A stretch of DNA of 64,000 nt from Mytilus galloprovincialis. Its lineage: Eukaryota; Mollusca; Bivalvia; Mytilida; Mytilidae. Numbering within the stretch: position 1 is the stretch's first letter; each line of letters begins with the position of its first letter. The notes under the pieces were generated by a model, which worked only from the letters and a program-made list of their open reading frames with translations, searched no databases and was not told the DNA's origin. The stretch lies in assembly GCF_965363235.1 (NCBI RefSeq), contig NC_134846.1, positions 1,989,001 to 2,053,000 on the forward strand, in the 5' to 3' direction. Below are positions 23,734 through 33,481 of this stretch, piece by piece. The position numbers and the translations under genes are program-made.

Positions 23734-26051
23734 TTGTTTGCACGGTAGCAGCCCAAAGAGACCTATGTTATCCTACCCTTACAGAACTCAGATACGACAA
23801 ATATTTGATCTTACTCCTAAATACTTGTGCTTAGCGGATAGAGAAGCAGCAATACTAATTTTGAAGTCTTGGATTGGACACAGTCGTTGGTCGAACACAT
23901 GACCTCTCGTACTTGGATGTTTGATTATATCATAATTAATCACAAAACCACATGCTGCTTAAACGTATTAAATAAATACACAAATGCATTGTGTATCAAT
24001 GCTCTTCAACTTCATATCTTATTTGGTCTATTTATCGTGTTTGATTAGAGCATAATAAATGGGTTTTTTGAAGACGAAACTCACGTCTTTTATACAAATT
24101 CATTGTATCTGCGATGAGATTATTTACCAAGGGAGAATAATTTGATATATAGAAATCATTATTTCAGTTGAAAGAAAATTACTGAAAATAGGCTCTGTGA
24201 AAACTGCAAGATATCTATTGAATAAAATATATTTTTAGCAAAATTAAAAAGAATGAAAACTAGAAATTTTGCTACGGCAAATAAATTATAATACCAAAAT
24301 ATTACTAACTGGCCAAATGGTAAAACTGGTGATTCTTTTACAAAATAGTGATTTTATCGTAGGTCTGTTTTACACAAAGAAACATAACTATGACAAGAAG
24401 AACTTACCTTCGAAAGATTATCCCAAGTTTCATTGAAATCTTGTTGCGATATTTTTCCATCTTCAGAATGCGCAATCTGATTTCTGAAATGTTTAATTCT
24501 AGAAATGTCAGCACCAGGAGACGTGTCAGTCTTACTTGGCATCGTGTCTTTAATAGACAAAGATGTTAAATTCCTCAGTAAACATGCCATAAGTGTTATG
24601 TCGAACTCGCTTGAAGTTATTTGAGAAGTCCCTGAAAATATAGCATTCATATATATCTATAACATATTAAACTAATAAATGACCTCTATTCAGACAACTA
24701 AATTTATTCTAAGTAGCTGCGCTACCATATGTACAGTATATTTCGTAACTGTGAAAAGGGATTAATATAAGTTGAAAAACTTGTTTCCCAATCCACTATA
24801 AATAAATATGTTTAAACTAATTTCGTAACTTAGAAAGATACATTGATTTCAGGGTGTCCTTTTCGTTATTCTTTTCAGCTAATTCAAACAATGACACACC
24901 ACAAAGTTTACTAAATGAAACAAATTTGGTTTGTACAATCTCCGAGGTGTTTAAAACAATAACGGGTTTTTTTCAAACAAAATTGGTCCTAGACAAGCAA
25001 CATGTAACCTATGCTAAACGAAATATGTAGCAAAAAAAGTAGGACGTACGAAGGAATTTTATGCGACTGTCATACAAGTGAGAGGTTAAGCTAGCTATAA
25101 AACCAGGTTTAAATCACCATTTTCTACATACGATAATGCCTTGCCTCGTCTGATGTGTTTGAGCTTTTGATTTTGACATTTGATTATGGACTTTCCTTTT
25201 CAAATTTTCCACGGAGTTTGGTATTTTTTGTGATTTTGCTGTTCCCGTACTTTATAACTTATTAGGTGATACACTGCATTTTGAGAAGAATAAAACTCAT
25301 TTCCTTAAATTATATTAACCTATCATAAATGCCAGGCTTCCACTTTTGTACGCCATTCTCGTATTTCGTCTGCAAGATCCATCAGTCAATGTCAGTGACG
25401 CAGTTCGAAAAAAAACCCTTAAGATCGAAGTTAAAGATAATTTGGAACCGACATTTCCGAATGGTTTGCCAAATACAGCTAATTAAGGTAATCGTTTGCT
25501 GGGGAAGAAAATCCATAGTATGTCGAAAAATTAAACTTTTGTGAACTGTTAATTTTCAATGTTTACCATATCTGTATTCAATGATAATTTAAGTCAACAA
25601 TAGTGGTGTCTACTGTATATGTACATATACATCATATTGTGTGCTAAATTAACTACCTTAATAGTAAACTGAAGTACACAGTTATAAAACAACTTATCAA
25701 TTTCACTTGTTTAAATCATTTTCAACACGCCTTTATTCTCTTATAATTACACATTGTTTGCTATTACATGTATGTTCAAATTCATAAAAGTGAATGAAAA
25801 AAAAAAAATATTTTCTACTTTGAATTCCTTAACTCACTTGTACCGTATAGGAGATTCCATTGTGCTTGGTTAATCACTCTCTTTTTCTTTAACTTTTCGA
25901 GAGAAATTTTTTCCATGTTTAAAACTGTTTGTAATCCTCCAGGAGGGAAAAATCGGTCAAACAAAACGCGAACAGCTCTAGGACCAGTTTTCAGTAAGAG
26001 AGCAGAAAGTCTTAAGTTATTTATCTCTTCGGGTAGCAGTTCTGTCGCCAT
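19157..26051 (-). CDS. DZIP3-type HEPN / nSTAND3-like NTPase / ankyrin-repeat protein
   Basis: Four coding exons read on -: 26051-25838, 24631-24408, 22428-22251 and 21843-19157 (stop at 19159-19157), with consistent phases 1, 0, 1; about 1100 aa. Residues ~10-150 form a HEPN domain of the kind annotated in DZIP3-like proteins (TGPRAVRVLFDRFFPPGG, then FDITLMACLLRNL, and the R-x4-H motif RNQIAH, R121/H126). A linker (NPIPVNVK) joins an nSTAND3-like NTPase: P-loop GNPGIGKSS (245-253), Walker B FIIDD (291-295) and the strand ILVSCRTN (328-335). From ~615 to 1095 run about 15 ankyrin repeats (TPLCVAA, LLSYGADPN and similar). The third donor (aaag/gtagaa) is weak but restores the expected HEPN-NTPase joint. 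By analogy with other STAND proteins it may be a cytosolic sensor: repeats bind, the NTPase oligomerises, HEPN acts or recruits. Bivalves have expanded this family. A 5' non-coding exon upstream is possible, since a ttacag lies just before the ATG. Confidence 0.88.
22588..22870 (+). repeat. Dispersed repeat D3, copy 2
   Basis: Starts gcgggcggtttggctagc and ends ttgaacatcggtatactact. It lies in the intron between exons 2 and 3 of the HEPN-STAND gene, antisense to it. Confidence 0.75.
22930..23540 (+). repeat. Two diverged copies of a ~170-bp repeat
   Basis: About 22985-23150 and 23380-23540 align: both carry gaatcaaagaattcaacttt, then ataactaatatag.acaa, then the ccttttgttttcc-type stretch and 'attgccaat/attaccaat'. 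They lie in intron 2 of the HEPN-STAND gene; the family is not identified. Confidence 0.65.
23687..23728. repeat. (TA)n microsatellite
   Basis: About 20 TA units, preceded by a short GC-richer stretch (cggacccgcgatatcacgga). Confidence 0.9.
23980..24110 (+). repeat. Degenerate D2 copy
   Basis: Carries tcaatgctcttcaacttcat and a decayed gacgaaactcacgtctttta, corresponding to the end of D2 at 6280-6400. Intronic. Confidence 0.5.
25060..25260 (+). repeat. Dispersed repeat D3, copy 3
   Basis: Contains tgtcatacaagtgagaggtt, agctataaaaccaggtt and tttgattatggactttcc. It lies in intron 1 of the HEPN-STAND gene and is most like the copy at 29228. Confidence 0.7.
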
Positions 26052-26207
26052 GGTTAGAAAAACTGTAATGTAAATTTAGAAATAAATCAATATTGTATAA
26101 GAAACAAAACAACATATTCAATGGAGAGAACAGAATTCCTTGATTTCTATTTATACTTTAATCATTTTTTTTTAAATCAAAATTTCGTTTCAAATGACAT
26201 TAAATGT

Positions 26208-26337
26208 TGTCCTGACTGAATGTTTGTTTGTCCTGACTGAATATTTGTTTTGTCCTGACTGAATATTTATTTGCCCTTACTGAATATTAATTTGTCCTGA
26301 CTGAATATTTGTTTGTACTTACTGAATATTTGTTTGC
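26208..26337. repeat. Minisatellite, six 21-22-bp units
   Basis: The unit tgtcctgactgaatatttgt repeats at about 26208, 26229, 26251, 26272, 26293 and 26314, with small changes (cccttac, gtactta). It lies about 160 bp upstream of the HEPN-STAND start codon, in its putative 5' region. Confidence 0.85.
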
Positions 26338-26590
26338 TAATTTGACTCAGCTGTCACTTTATTTTTCTGATTATTTGAATAATGATTTTGAAAATATTGA
26401 AAATATACATAAAATTACCTGATCTGAACAAGTCGATGTAATTGTTATTATAAAATTGATGTGAACACATCCGAACAACAAACTTATATTACGCATCAAC
26501 TTTTAACAACCACTTATAGGTTTTATTACACATAGGTCAAGGTAAAATTTCCTTATGCTGTTAAGCAAGTTTCGGTTGTCACTCATTATT

Positions 26591-27284
26591 AGAGCATTTG
26601 CATAATTCACGTATCTAGATCAATCGGAACAACTCGGCCTTTCTGGTTGCACGAAGAAATAACCTCGTATGCATTAGGCGGAGGAATCATTGTCCGGAAA
26701 ATTTTCCGATTCGATTCAAAATTATATTTTTTCGACTGGACTGGTACATTTTTTTTACCACTACTGATTTAACTTGCTCCTGTCCGGAAAATTTTCCGAT
26801 CCGATTGAATTTTATATTTTTTCGACTGGAATGGTACAAATTTTTTACCATTACTTATTTACTTTGCTCCTTCTTTCGCGCCAAAATATTTGGCAGAGTT
26901 AAAGTTCTTGATTACTCTGTGATATGTAACCAAATTATAGCGCCACCTGGAGGATAGAACTTCTTTGTGTCGCGGATCACTACAATTCCGGCCATCAATT
27001 TAAGAAGAATTTCTCCGTAGTGCATACGAGGCTATTGTACTGCGTAGCGAGAATGGCCGAGTAGTTACGATTGGTATCTAGATACGTGCACGGATCGACG
27101 TATACGTATCGACCAGATTTGTTTACAATAATGATTTTACCCCGATCTCAATTAAAATAAAATGCATTATATAATATTTTCATCGGGACCAACTTGACTT
27201 AATTTATCCTTTCCTCATATACGTGTTATACGATACGTCGATACGGATACGCCAGCAAATACTTGATTAATGCAAATGCTCTAG
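26591..27284 (+). mobile_element. MITE copy A, split by a Mutator-like insertion
   Basis: The MITE opens agagcatttgcataattcac (26591) and closes tgattaatgcaaatgctct (27282), an inverted pair. Its body (27084-27282) matches copies B and C. It is interrupted after 26620 by the element at 26621-27073, and gtatctagat stands on both sides of that insertion. Excluding the insertion the MITE is about 0.23 kb. Confidence 0.8.
26621..27073. mobile_element. 453-bp Mutator-like (MULE) MITE with 10-bp target duplication
   Basis: The ends caatcggaacaactcggcc and ggccgagtagttacgattg are inverted, and the similarity continues for about 100 bp (acctcgtatgcatta... against ...tgcatacgaggct). It is flanked by the direct repeat gtatctagat at 26611-26620 and 27074-27083. 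Long inverted ends with a 9-11-bp duplication fit Mutator-like elements. Inside, 26691-26780 and 26781-26870 are a 90-bp tandem duplication, each opening with the palindrome cggaaaattttccg. No coding sequence. Confidence 0.8.
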
Positions 27285-27285
27285 T

Positions 27286-27690
27286 AGAGCATTTGCATTA
27301 ATCAAGTATTTGCTGACGTATCCGTATCGACGTATCGTATAGGTAACACGTATATGAGGAAAAGATAAATTAAGTCAAGTTGGTCCCGATGAATATATTA
27401 TATAATAATCATTATTGTAAACAAATCTGTTCGATCCGTATACGTCGATCCGTGCACGTTTCCTGATACGTGAATAATGCAAATAATAGAGCATTTGCAT
27501 TATTCACGTATCAGGATACGTGCACGGGTCGACGTATACGTATCGACCAGATTTGTTTACAATAATGAATTTACCCCGATCTCAATTAAAATAAAATGCA
27601 TTATACAATATTTCCATCGGGACCAACTTGACTTAATTTATCCTTCGATACGTATACGTCGATCCGTCTTTAAATCGTCTGACTGTTACA
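27286..27690. mobile_element. MITE copies B (inverted) and C (direct), adjacent
   Basis: Copy B (27286-27484) is the reverse complement of copy A and meets it head to head at 27283-27285. Copy C (27488 to about 27690) is again in + orientation, giving a second palindrome around 27485-27492. Shared blocks include acgtgcacgg, cagatttgtttacaataatg and catcgggaccaacttgactt. The two junctions make roughly 200-bp inverted arms, so strong cruciform potential. Copy C lacks its right end. Confidence 0.8.
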
Positions 27691-29227
27691 CACTTGTAAA
27701 AACGGTCGAGCTGGTGTTTTCCAACCGATCTCAACTTTACCCGATGAACATATTCAATTTCGGGGTGGGTGGGGTGGGGTGTAAAACATATTGTTTTGAA
27801 AGGTCAAAGGAAAATATCACATCGCATTTTTTATCAACGAGGGACACTTCGCCGCTTCATTGTTAACGCTGATATATTTCCTTGATAATTTTTTTTTGGG
27901 GGGGGGGGGGTATTGACTTCTCTTTCCGGTCTTAAATCATTTAAGCATTTCATATCTGCGTATGGAATTTATGCTTCAACACGTTATTTAATGAAGAGTT
28001 TGTTGTCATTGCAAATTCTTTTTGGACAGTGCTAAACAGGGATTCAAATGACTTAGGTTATCCCTCGTCTAGTTATATGGTCGTCCTCAAGAACTGATTG
28101 ACCGATACATTTTTACGTGTCCCGAAAAACAACATACGTTGTCACTTTATCGTAGAATCATTCCCCAGTTCTCGGAAATGACCTCTGGGTTTCTTACAAG
28201 AAGCGGGAATTTCTTAACAGTGAAGTTTAAATTGGGTCCGTGTTGATCAAATATCTTTGGTTTCATATGTTACACTGTCATTGCTATATTTTTTTTGGTT
28301 GTCAATGGATCAGAAATTGTTGTTCTATTTCATACACAAGGCAGGTTTTGGATCTAATTCGACTAGTTAAACCTCGACACATGTTTTATATGCGCCTGAA
28401 CCAAATACTCAAAATGTTGGTAATTTGTACGTCCTTGACACGGTAGAAGTTTTAGTAAATTATCTGATATTTTGACATTATGATTTCTCCATTATATTTG
28501 ATTCCTTTTAAGTCGATCAGAGACCGCTGTTTTTTATAATTTTCTTTAATTTAAAACTTTTTGTTCACCGTGAATTAATCTTTTTCTTCTTCTTCATTCT
28601 AACACATAAAAAAAAATGCATGTCATTTGAACTCTGTTGAAAAGTTGTAACATTGCTATTCAAGTAAATTTCCCGCAATAAAATCAATAGTGATCGAAAC
28701 TATTATTTTCAATTTTTATTTTTGAGATGACCCCTCACATCTTACCTATCGTAGTCGTGCTCAACTGTAGATGTAGACAATGCAGTCTATGGAAGAAGCG
28801 TATCGATAAAAACTTTTCTTATATCACATAGCGATATTGTCTAATATCAATTGTAAATATGCAGACATTCCATGCGGGAAATGTTGTTTTTGGCAACGTA
28901 AAATTAAGAAAATATTAACTTTAAAACTTATTGTTCAAATATAAACAACAATTGAGTCTAAATATACATTCAGAAGTTAGTTATAAGCTAAAGTTTATGT
29001 CCGTGTAAAATTTGAAGTGCTGTGGTTTTCTTATATACATGTACATAAATATACAAATGCTATTATTTCTAATATCAATGCGATACTTTTAAAATATCAT
29101 AGCAGTGTTTTTCTTATATCAATATTAGTACTTTTTAGTATTAATATTTGACTGCTGTACCCATATTTTGAAAATTTTACCTATTATGTCTGTTTTAATC
29201 ACGCATCGTTGTAAATATGACAGACTT
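27691..29227. other. Intergenic, nothing recognised
   Basis: AT-rich, with a poly-G run at about 27899-27910. No gene or repeat family recognised. Confidence 0.5.
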
Positions 29228-29450
29228 TGATGAGACTGTCATACACGTGAGAGGTTTAGCGCTATAAAACCAGGTTCAATCCACCATTTTCAAAATTTGA
29301 AAATGCCAGTACAGAGTCAGAAATATGACAGTTGTTATCCATTCGTTTGGTGTGTTTTATCATTTGATTTTACCATTTGATAAGGGACTTTCTGTTTTGA
29401 ATTTTCCTCGGAGTTCAGTATTTTTGTGATTTTACATCTTAGTAGTATTG
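29228..29450 (+). repeat. Dispersed repeat D3, copy 4
   Basis: Contains tgtcatacacgtgagaggtt, ctataaaaccaggttcaatc, a 'gtacagagtcagaaatatga' stretch and ggactttctgttttgaattt; closest to copy 3. Confidence 0.75.
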
Positions 29451-30546
29451 TATGTAAATAAGCAGTTTTAAGACCATTGCTTAATTTTCAAATTGTTTTT
29501 GGTAACATCTTACAAATTTCTCAATTGGTTTTGGAAGCAAAGCTAATCAAATTAAAAACCGATTCTTCAGAGAACAATTGAAGGTCTTTCCACCTCGATA
29601 ATAAGAATGAAATTTAAAAAACGATGTTAGAAAATGTCACTCCGTGTTGATATAATATGGTAAATCAAACTGATATAAAAAAAATAAGATTAATAGGTTT
29701 ATGCAGAAGACTTAATTGTTTTATAATGAACCAGAAAGTATTTTTAGCAAATGTCAAAATCTAGAACGTCAAATTGACCTTTGACCTTGACCTCAATTTT
29801 GAGGTCATAGGTCAGTGATCTCAAATAAAAAAAAACCAGGACAATCACTTGTATGGTTGTGGAGAAATACTGATTTCAAATACAACAGGGGAAAAACTCC
29901 TATAAGGGTTAACAAAAACTCTTCGACTTAAGTAGGTTGAAGTTGCGCCTTTTTGTAAACAGTTATTTGGCAAACACATCATATCATTTACTGTCACAGT
30001 TTCTTTGGAATAACGATAACAAGCAAAATTCAAAATTTATTACATGACCTTGACCTTTGACCTTGATCTCAATTTCCTTTAAATGGACCAAGGACTTCAT
30101 ATCAAAAGACTGAAGGCCTCTACGACTTATAACATATGAATTTATCCAACAAATCGCCTATCTTAAATTTTCAAAGGGAAATAACTCCCATAAGATGTCT
30201 TCCGATCACTCAAGTCAAATAAAACAAATCATTCTTAAGAGGAGACGAACAATTTGGTGAAAACAGTTTGCTAAAATCTTTTACGGTTTTAGAGATATAG
30301 TGATAACAAGAAAAAGGGAACATGGGGAGATAACTCCTAAAAGAATAAGTGTTCGGTCACACAGGGTGAGTTTTGAAACCCCCATTACTGTACAACATCA
30401 TTGGCCAAAAATCCATTCGATATGTTGTAAGACAAAAAAGGACCTCAGACGGTAGAAAAAAAAGAAAAAAAAATAAAAACTAAAAACCAATTCTTCAGAG
30501 AACAATTGAAAGTCTTTCCACCTCGATAATAAGAATGAAATTTAAA

Positions 30547-30623
30547 TAGCCTCATTGGTCAATTTACCTAGCGGAAGTACATGTACATGTGACCATAGTA
30601 GAATGGTCATTCTTTCAATATCC
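30547..30623 (+). repeat. A1 split direct repeat
   Basis: 77-bp left terminal repeat of the recombinase retroelement (opens tagcctcattggtc, ends tcaatatcc). It matches A2 at 37216-37292 without a difference that I can see. Confidence 0.9.
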
Positions 30624-30721
30624 CCGAAGGTAGAAAGACGTGTCTACTGGAGAACGGCAGCCGTACTGACACTTACAAAGGTAACAAATCTTTTTTATTA
30701 TAAAAAAAAAAAAAAAAAAAA

Positions 30722-30855
30722 TGCCTAGGTGGCATAGACCTTGGTGGTCATAAGCCTTGGTGGCTATTAATGAGATTTATTAGACCTTGGTGGTCAAAAG
30801 CCTAGGTGGCTAATATGAGATATTTTGACCTTGGTGGTCAGGAGCCTTGGTGGCT
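30722..30855 (+). repeat. Seven mini-hairpins in the element's leader
   Basis: Seven 13-nt stem-loops, each a 4-bp stem around the conserved loop T(T/A)GGT: 30722-30734 (TGCC/GGCA), 30737-30749 (GACC/GGTC), 30753-30765 (AGCC/GGCT), 30783-30795 (GACC), 30799-30811 (AGCC), 30827-30839 (GACC) and 30843-30855 (AGCC). The stem sequence varies while pairing is kept and the loop stays fixed. From the second hairpin on, GACC and AGCC types alternate. It lies between A1 and the first ORF. Confidence 0.8.
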
Positions 30856-31588
30856 ATATATTTTTTATATTGGTGTTATTTTATTATAATATAATGAAAG
30901 AGTACGTGCCGGTTTTTTCAGAATTTAGAGAATAAATGTTAGAATGTAGAAAATTAAATAGGACCACGTTTGACCGCTCGGGTTGCACGTGGGAAGCATG
31001 CGAATATGTGAACAGAATAAAACATGGTAATATGTTGGTACTTTATTATGTTATAATAAGAATACATTTAATGCTGCATAATTCAAGTAATCTTGCGTGT
31101 TATTTAATGGATTAAATAAGATTCTAGAATGTAGCATGTCTCTACTTTTGAACAGAAATATGAAAAGAAGTAGTTTTTCATTTTACGAAAACCGTTTGGT
31201 TTATATCTAGTTCAATTTGTTAATCGTTCTATTTTCTATTTACGCGGTCTGCTTGATTTCTTCAGTTGTGCGTGTTTGATTAATCAATATTAGAGCTGGT
31301 TTCTTGATGCGTGTAGGGCGGGACTTTGGTTGGTTGCTTGCTTTGTTGGTATATTATATAATATATAGTTATTTGAATAACTTCTTATCAGGTTTAAATA
31401 TAGTATATTTACTATATATATTGTTTGAAGATTTAAATCTTAATTACAAAACTTGAGTTAACGTTTTTTAAAAAAAGCAAGCATGCCAACCAGGGTTTTG
31501 CTCTGCATGCATTGTGAAATTAGCTGTATGCAATGTTAATAAAATGAAGATAACTACTATATAAATTCTTTTGGTTGTTTATTTTTAG

Positions 31589-31996
31589 ATGGTGTTGCCA
31601 CCAGTCCTAAAGAAGCGATATAGTTTAAAGGGAATGAAACTAGTTCCAGTAATCAAACGTATAAGACCAGGACAGCCGGAATCATTAAAAGGATTAGCTA
31701 GAATGAATAAAGAACTGAAAACTGAAAATTTGAACATGGAGGAGATAGCGCAACATGTAAAGGTGCTTACTGGGGAGGACTTGGATGAAATTTGCCAGTT
31801 GTCTGGGAGAAGTGATGACGATGTGGGTGAGGCCAGGTGGATCCTCCACTCACTGATTATATATGCAAATGAGTTTGGACAGCCGAAGGGTCAAGATCTG
31901 CAGGTTTCGGAAGGAGACTCTGTGAGTTATTTATTTTTTCTATATTTAATATTCCCCAGCGCGATTTTTTACTTGCGTTTTATCTCCTCGGGTTAA
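31589..31996 (+). CDS. Small first ORF of the recombinase retroelement
   Basis: 135 codons, of which the first ~110 look protein-like (basic N-terminus MVLPPVLKKRYSLKGMKL, then a charged helical stretch EEIAQHVKVLTGEDLDEI). I do not recognise the domain. Splice-acceptor-like tttttag stands just before the ATG and similar sites precede later blocks, so the element's RNA may be spliced; this is inference. It is a part of a mobile element, not a host gene. Confidence 0.55.
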   Translation: MVLPPVLKKRYSLKGMKLVPVIKRIRPGQPESLKGLARMNKELKTENLNMEEIAQHVKVLTGEDLDEICQLSGRSDDDVGEARWILHSLIIYANEFGQPKGQDLQVSEGDSVSYLFFLYLIFPSAIFYLRFISSG

Positions 31997-32020
31997 TCAT
32001 TCGTGTTTATTTACATTTTG

Positions 32021-32062
<42 letters not shown>

Positions 32063-32448
32063 AGATATATACGATGCTTCGTAATAGTTTTCCAGATTTT
32101 CACTTTATGTATTAGCATTATTATATATAAAACTATAGTATTTATGATATTTTAGAAATACACAGCTGAAATTAATTACTAATCAATACACTAAGATTAA
32201 TTAAATGGTTGAATAAGAATGAGTCTACAAAAAGGTCACGTGTACTTTAACACAGATAACAATAACATAGGTGATAAATAAAGCTACCCAACTCATATGC
32301 TATTATATTGACTTTATTAGAATAAAATGAATGAAAGTTTTGAGCTTGAAATAGAATATATATAATTTTTATTGAAATATAATGTTATCATTATTCAAAT
32401 GTTTTTTACATGAATTTTTTATAGGCTCCAATACAAAGTACTTCTGAT

Positions 32449-33123
32449 ATGGACACTCAACCAAAGGCTGGGAAAAGAAAACCTGACTCGTCTACTGCTA
32501 GTGATACCTTAGAAGATAGGATAGCTTCCTTGGAAAAAAAGACCAAAGTTGAAATAATAACAGAGCTGAAGGACAAGGTGAGGACATTGTGCTTGCAACA
32601 GAATCCAAGCGATTCTCTAATTCTCTTAACGTTAGATGAACTTGCAAAATTTTCCAAAAAATTAGATCACGATGATGCGGACGTTTATGAAGAGCTGGCT
32701 AGGCAGGCAAACAGGCACTACTCCAAACTGGATATTTCTAGTTTGTGCCTATCAGTTTTAGGTGGGAAAGCCGTTGATACGATTACGAAGGCTATTTCTA
32801 AATGTTTGAAAGAGAAACAATCGGAGAACAAAAATGATGGTAACGCTGCTCAGGGTAGTGATAATGCTCCAAAGCGGGAAGAATCCCCTTTGAGTAATTT
32901 GTACCCACAATTCCAGAACCCGCTTATGTATTCCATGTATCAGCCAAATTATCTACCTCAAGGTGTGCAACCGTATGGTAATTTTACAGCCGGGGGTTAC
33001 AGGAATACAAGGCCCATGGGGGCTAGGTTTGGATTCCGTCCTAGAGGCGCTTGTCACTTTTGTGAAAGTCATACACATCAGATAAAAGACTGTGAAAAAA
33101 TGAAAGTGGCCAAAGGAAAATGA
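32449..33123 (+). CDS. Gag-like block with CCHC zinc knuckle
   Basis: 224 codons. The N-terminal half is charged and helical (a short coiled coil near DRIASLEKKTK), the middle is Pro/Tyr/Asn-rich (YPQFQNPLMYSMYQPNYLPQ), and the C-terminus carries a CX2CX4HX4C knuckle (CHFCESHTHQIKDC). This order is typical of Gag proteins of retroelements: assembly region first, nucleic-acid binding last. Confidence 0.75.
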   Translation: MDTQPKAGKRKPDSSTASDTLEDRIASLEKKTKVEIITELKDKVRTLCLQQNPSDSLILLTLDELAKFSKKLDHDDADVYEELARQANRHYSKLDISSLCLSVLGGKAVDTITKAISKCLKEKQSENKNDGNAAQGSDNAPKREESPLSNLYPQFQNPLMYSMYQPNYLPQGVQPYGNFTAGGYRNTRPMGARFGFRPRGACHFCESHTHQIKDCEKMKVAKGK

Positions 33124-33481
33124 AGGATACAATTTAATTTGTTGATAATTATTTATCTTTTGTAATAAAACAAAATAATGTAGAAGAAATTTTTGCATAG
33201 TGTTTTTTATTCTATTTATTTGCTATTTGGTTTTCAAACCAACACGCTACTGTATGGTAATTTGAGAATTTCTTTGTCTACAGTCCAAGGGGCACTGATC
33301 CCTTAGTGGTTTTTCCACGCGGGTTGTAGGTGAAGGAATTCTTCCTTTGAGTGTAACTTATGCTGGTTTTTCATTTAAATCAAAGTAGTTTCTTTGTTAT
33401 CTACAGGGAACTACGGATACAACTATTGGTGATTCTTTTGTACAAATCCCAGAGTGGGAGTTAGAAAGTGGATTTGATCCT

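Noticed and set aside
30722-30855. CRISPR-like short repeats
   Set aside because: Too short (13 nt), palindromic with covarying stems, and inside a retroelement leader.
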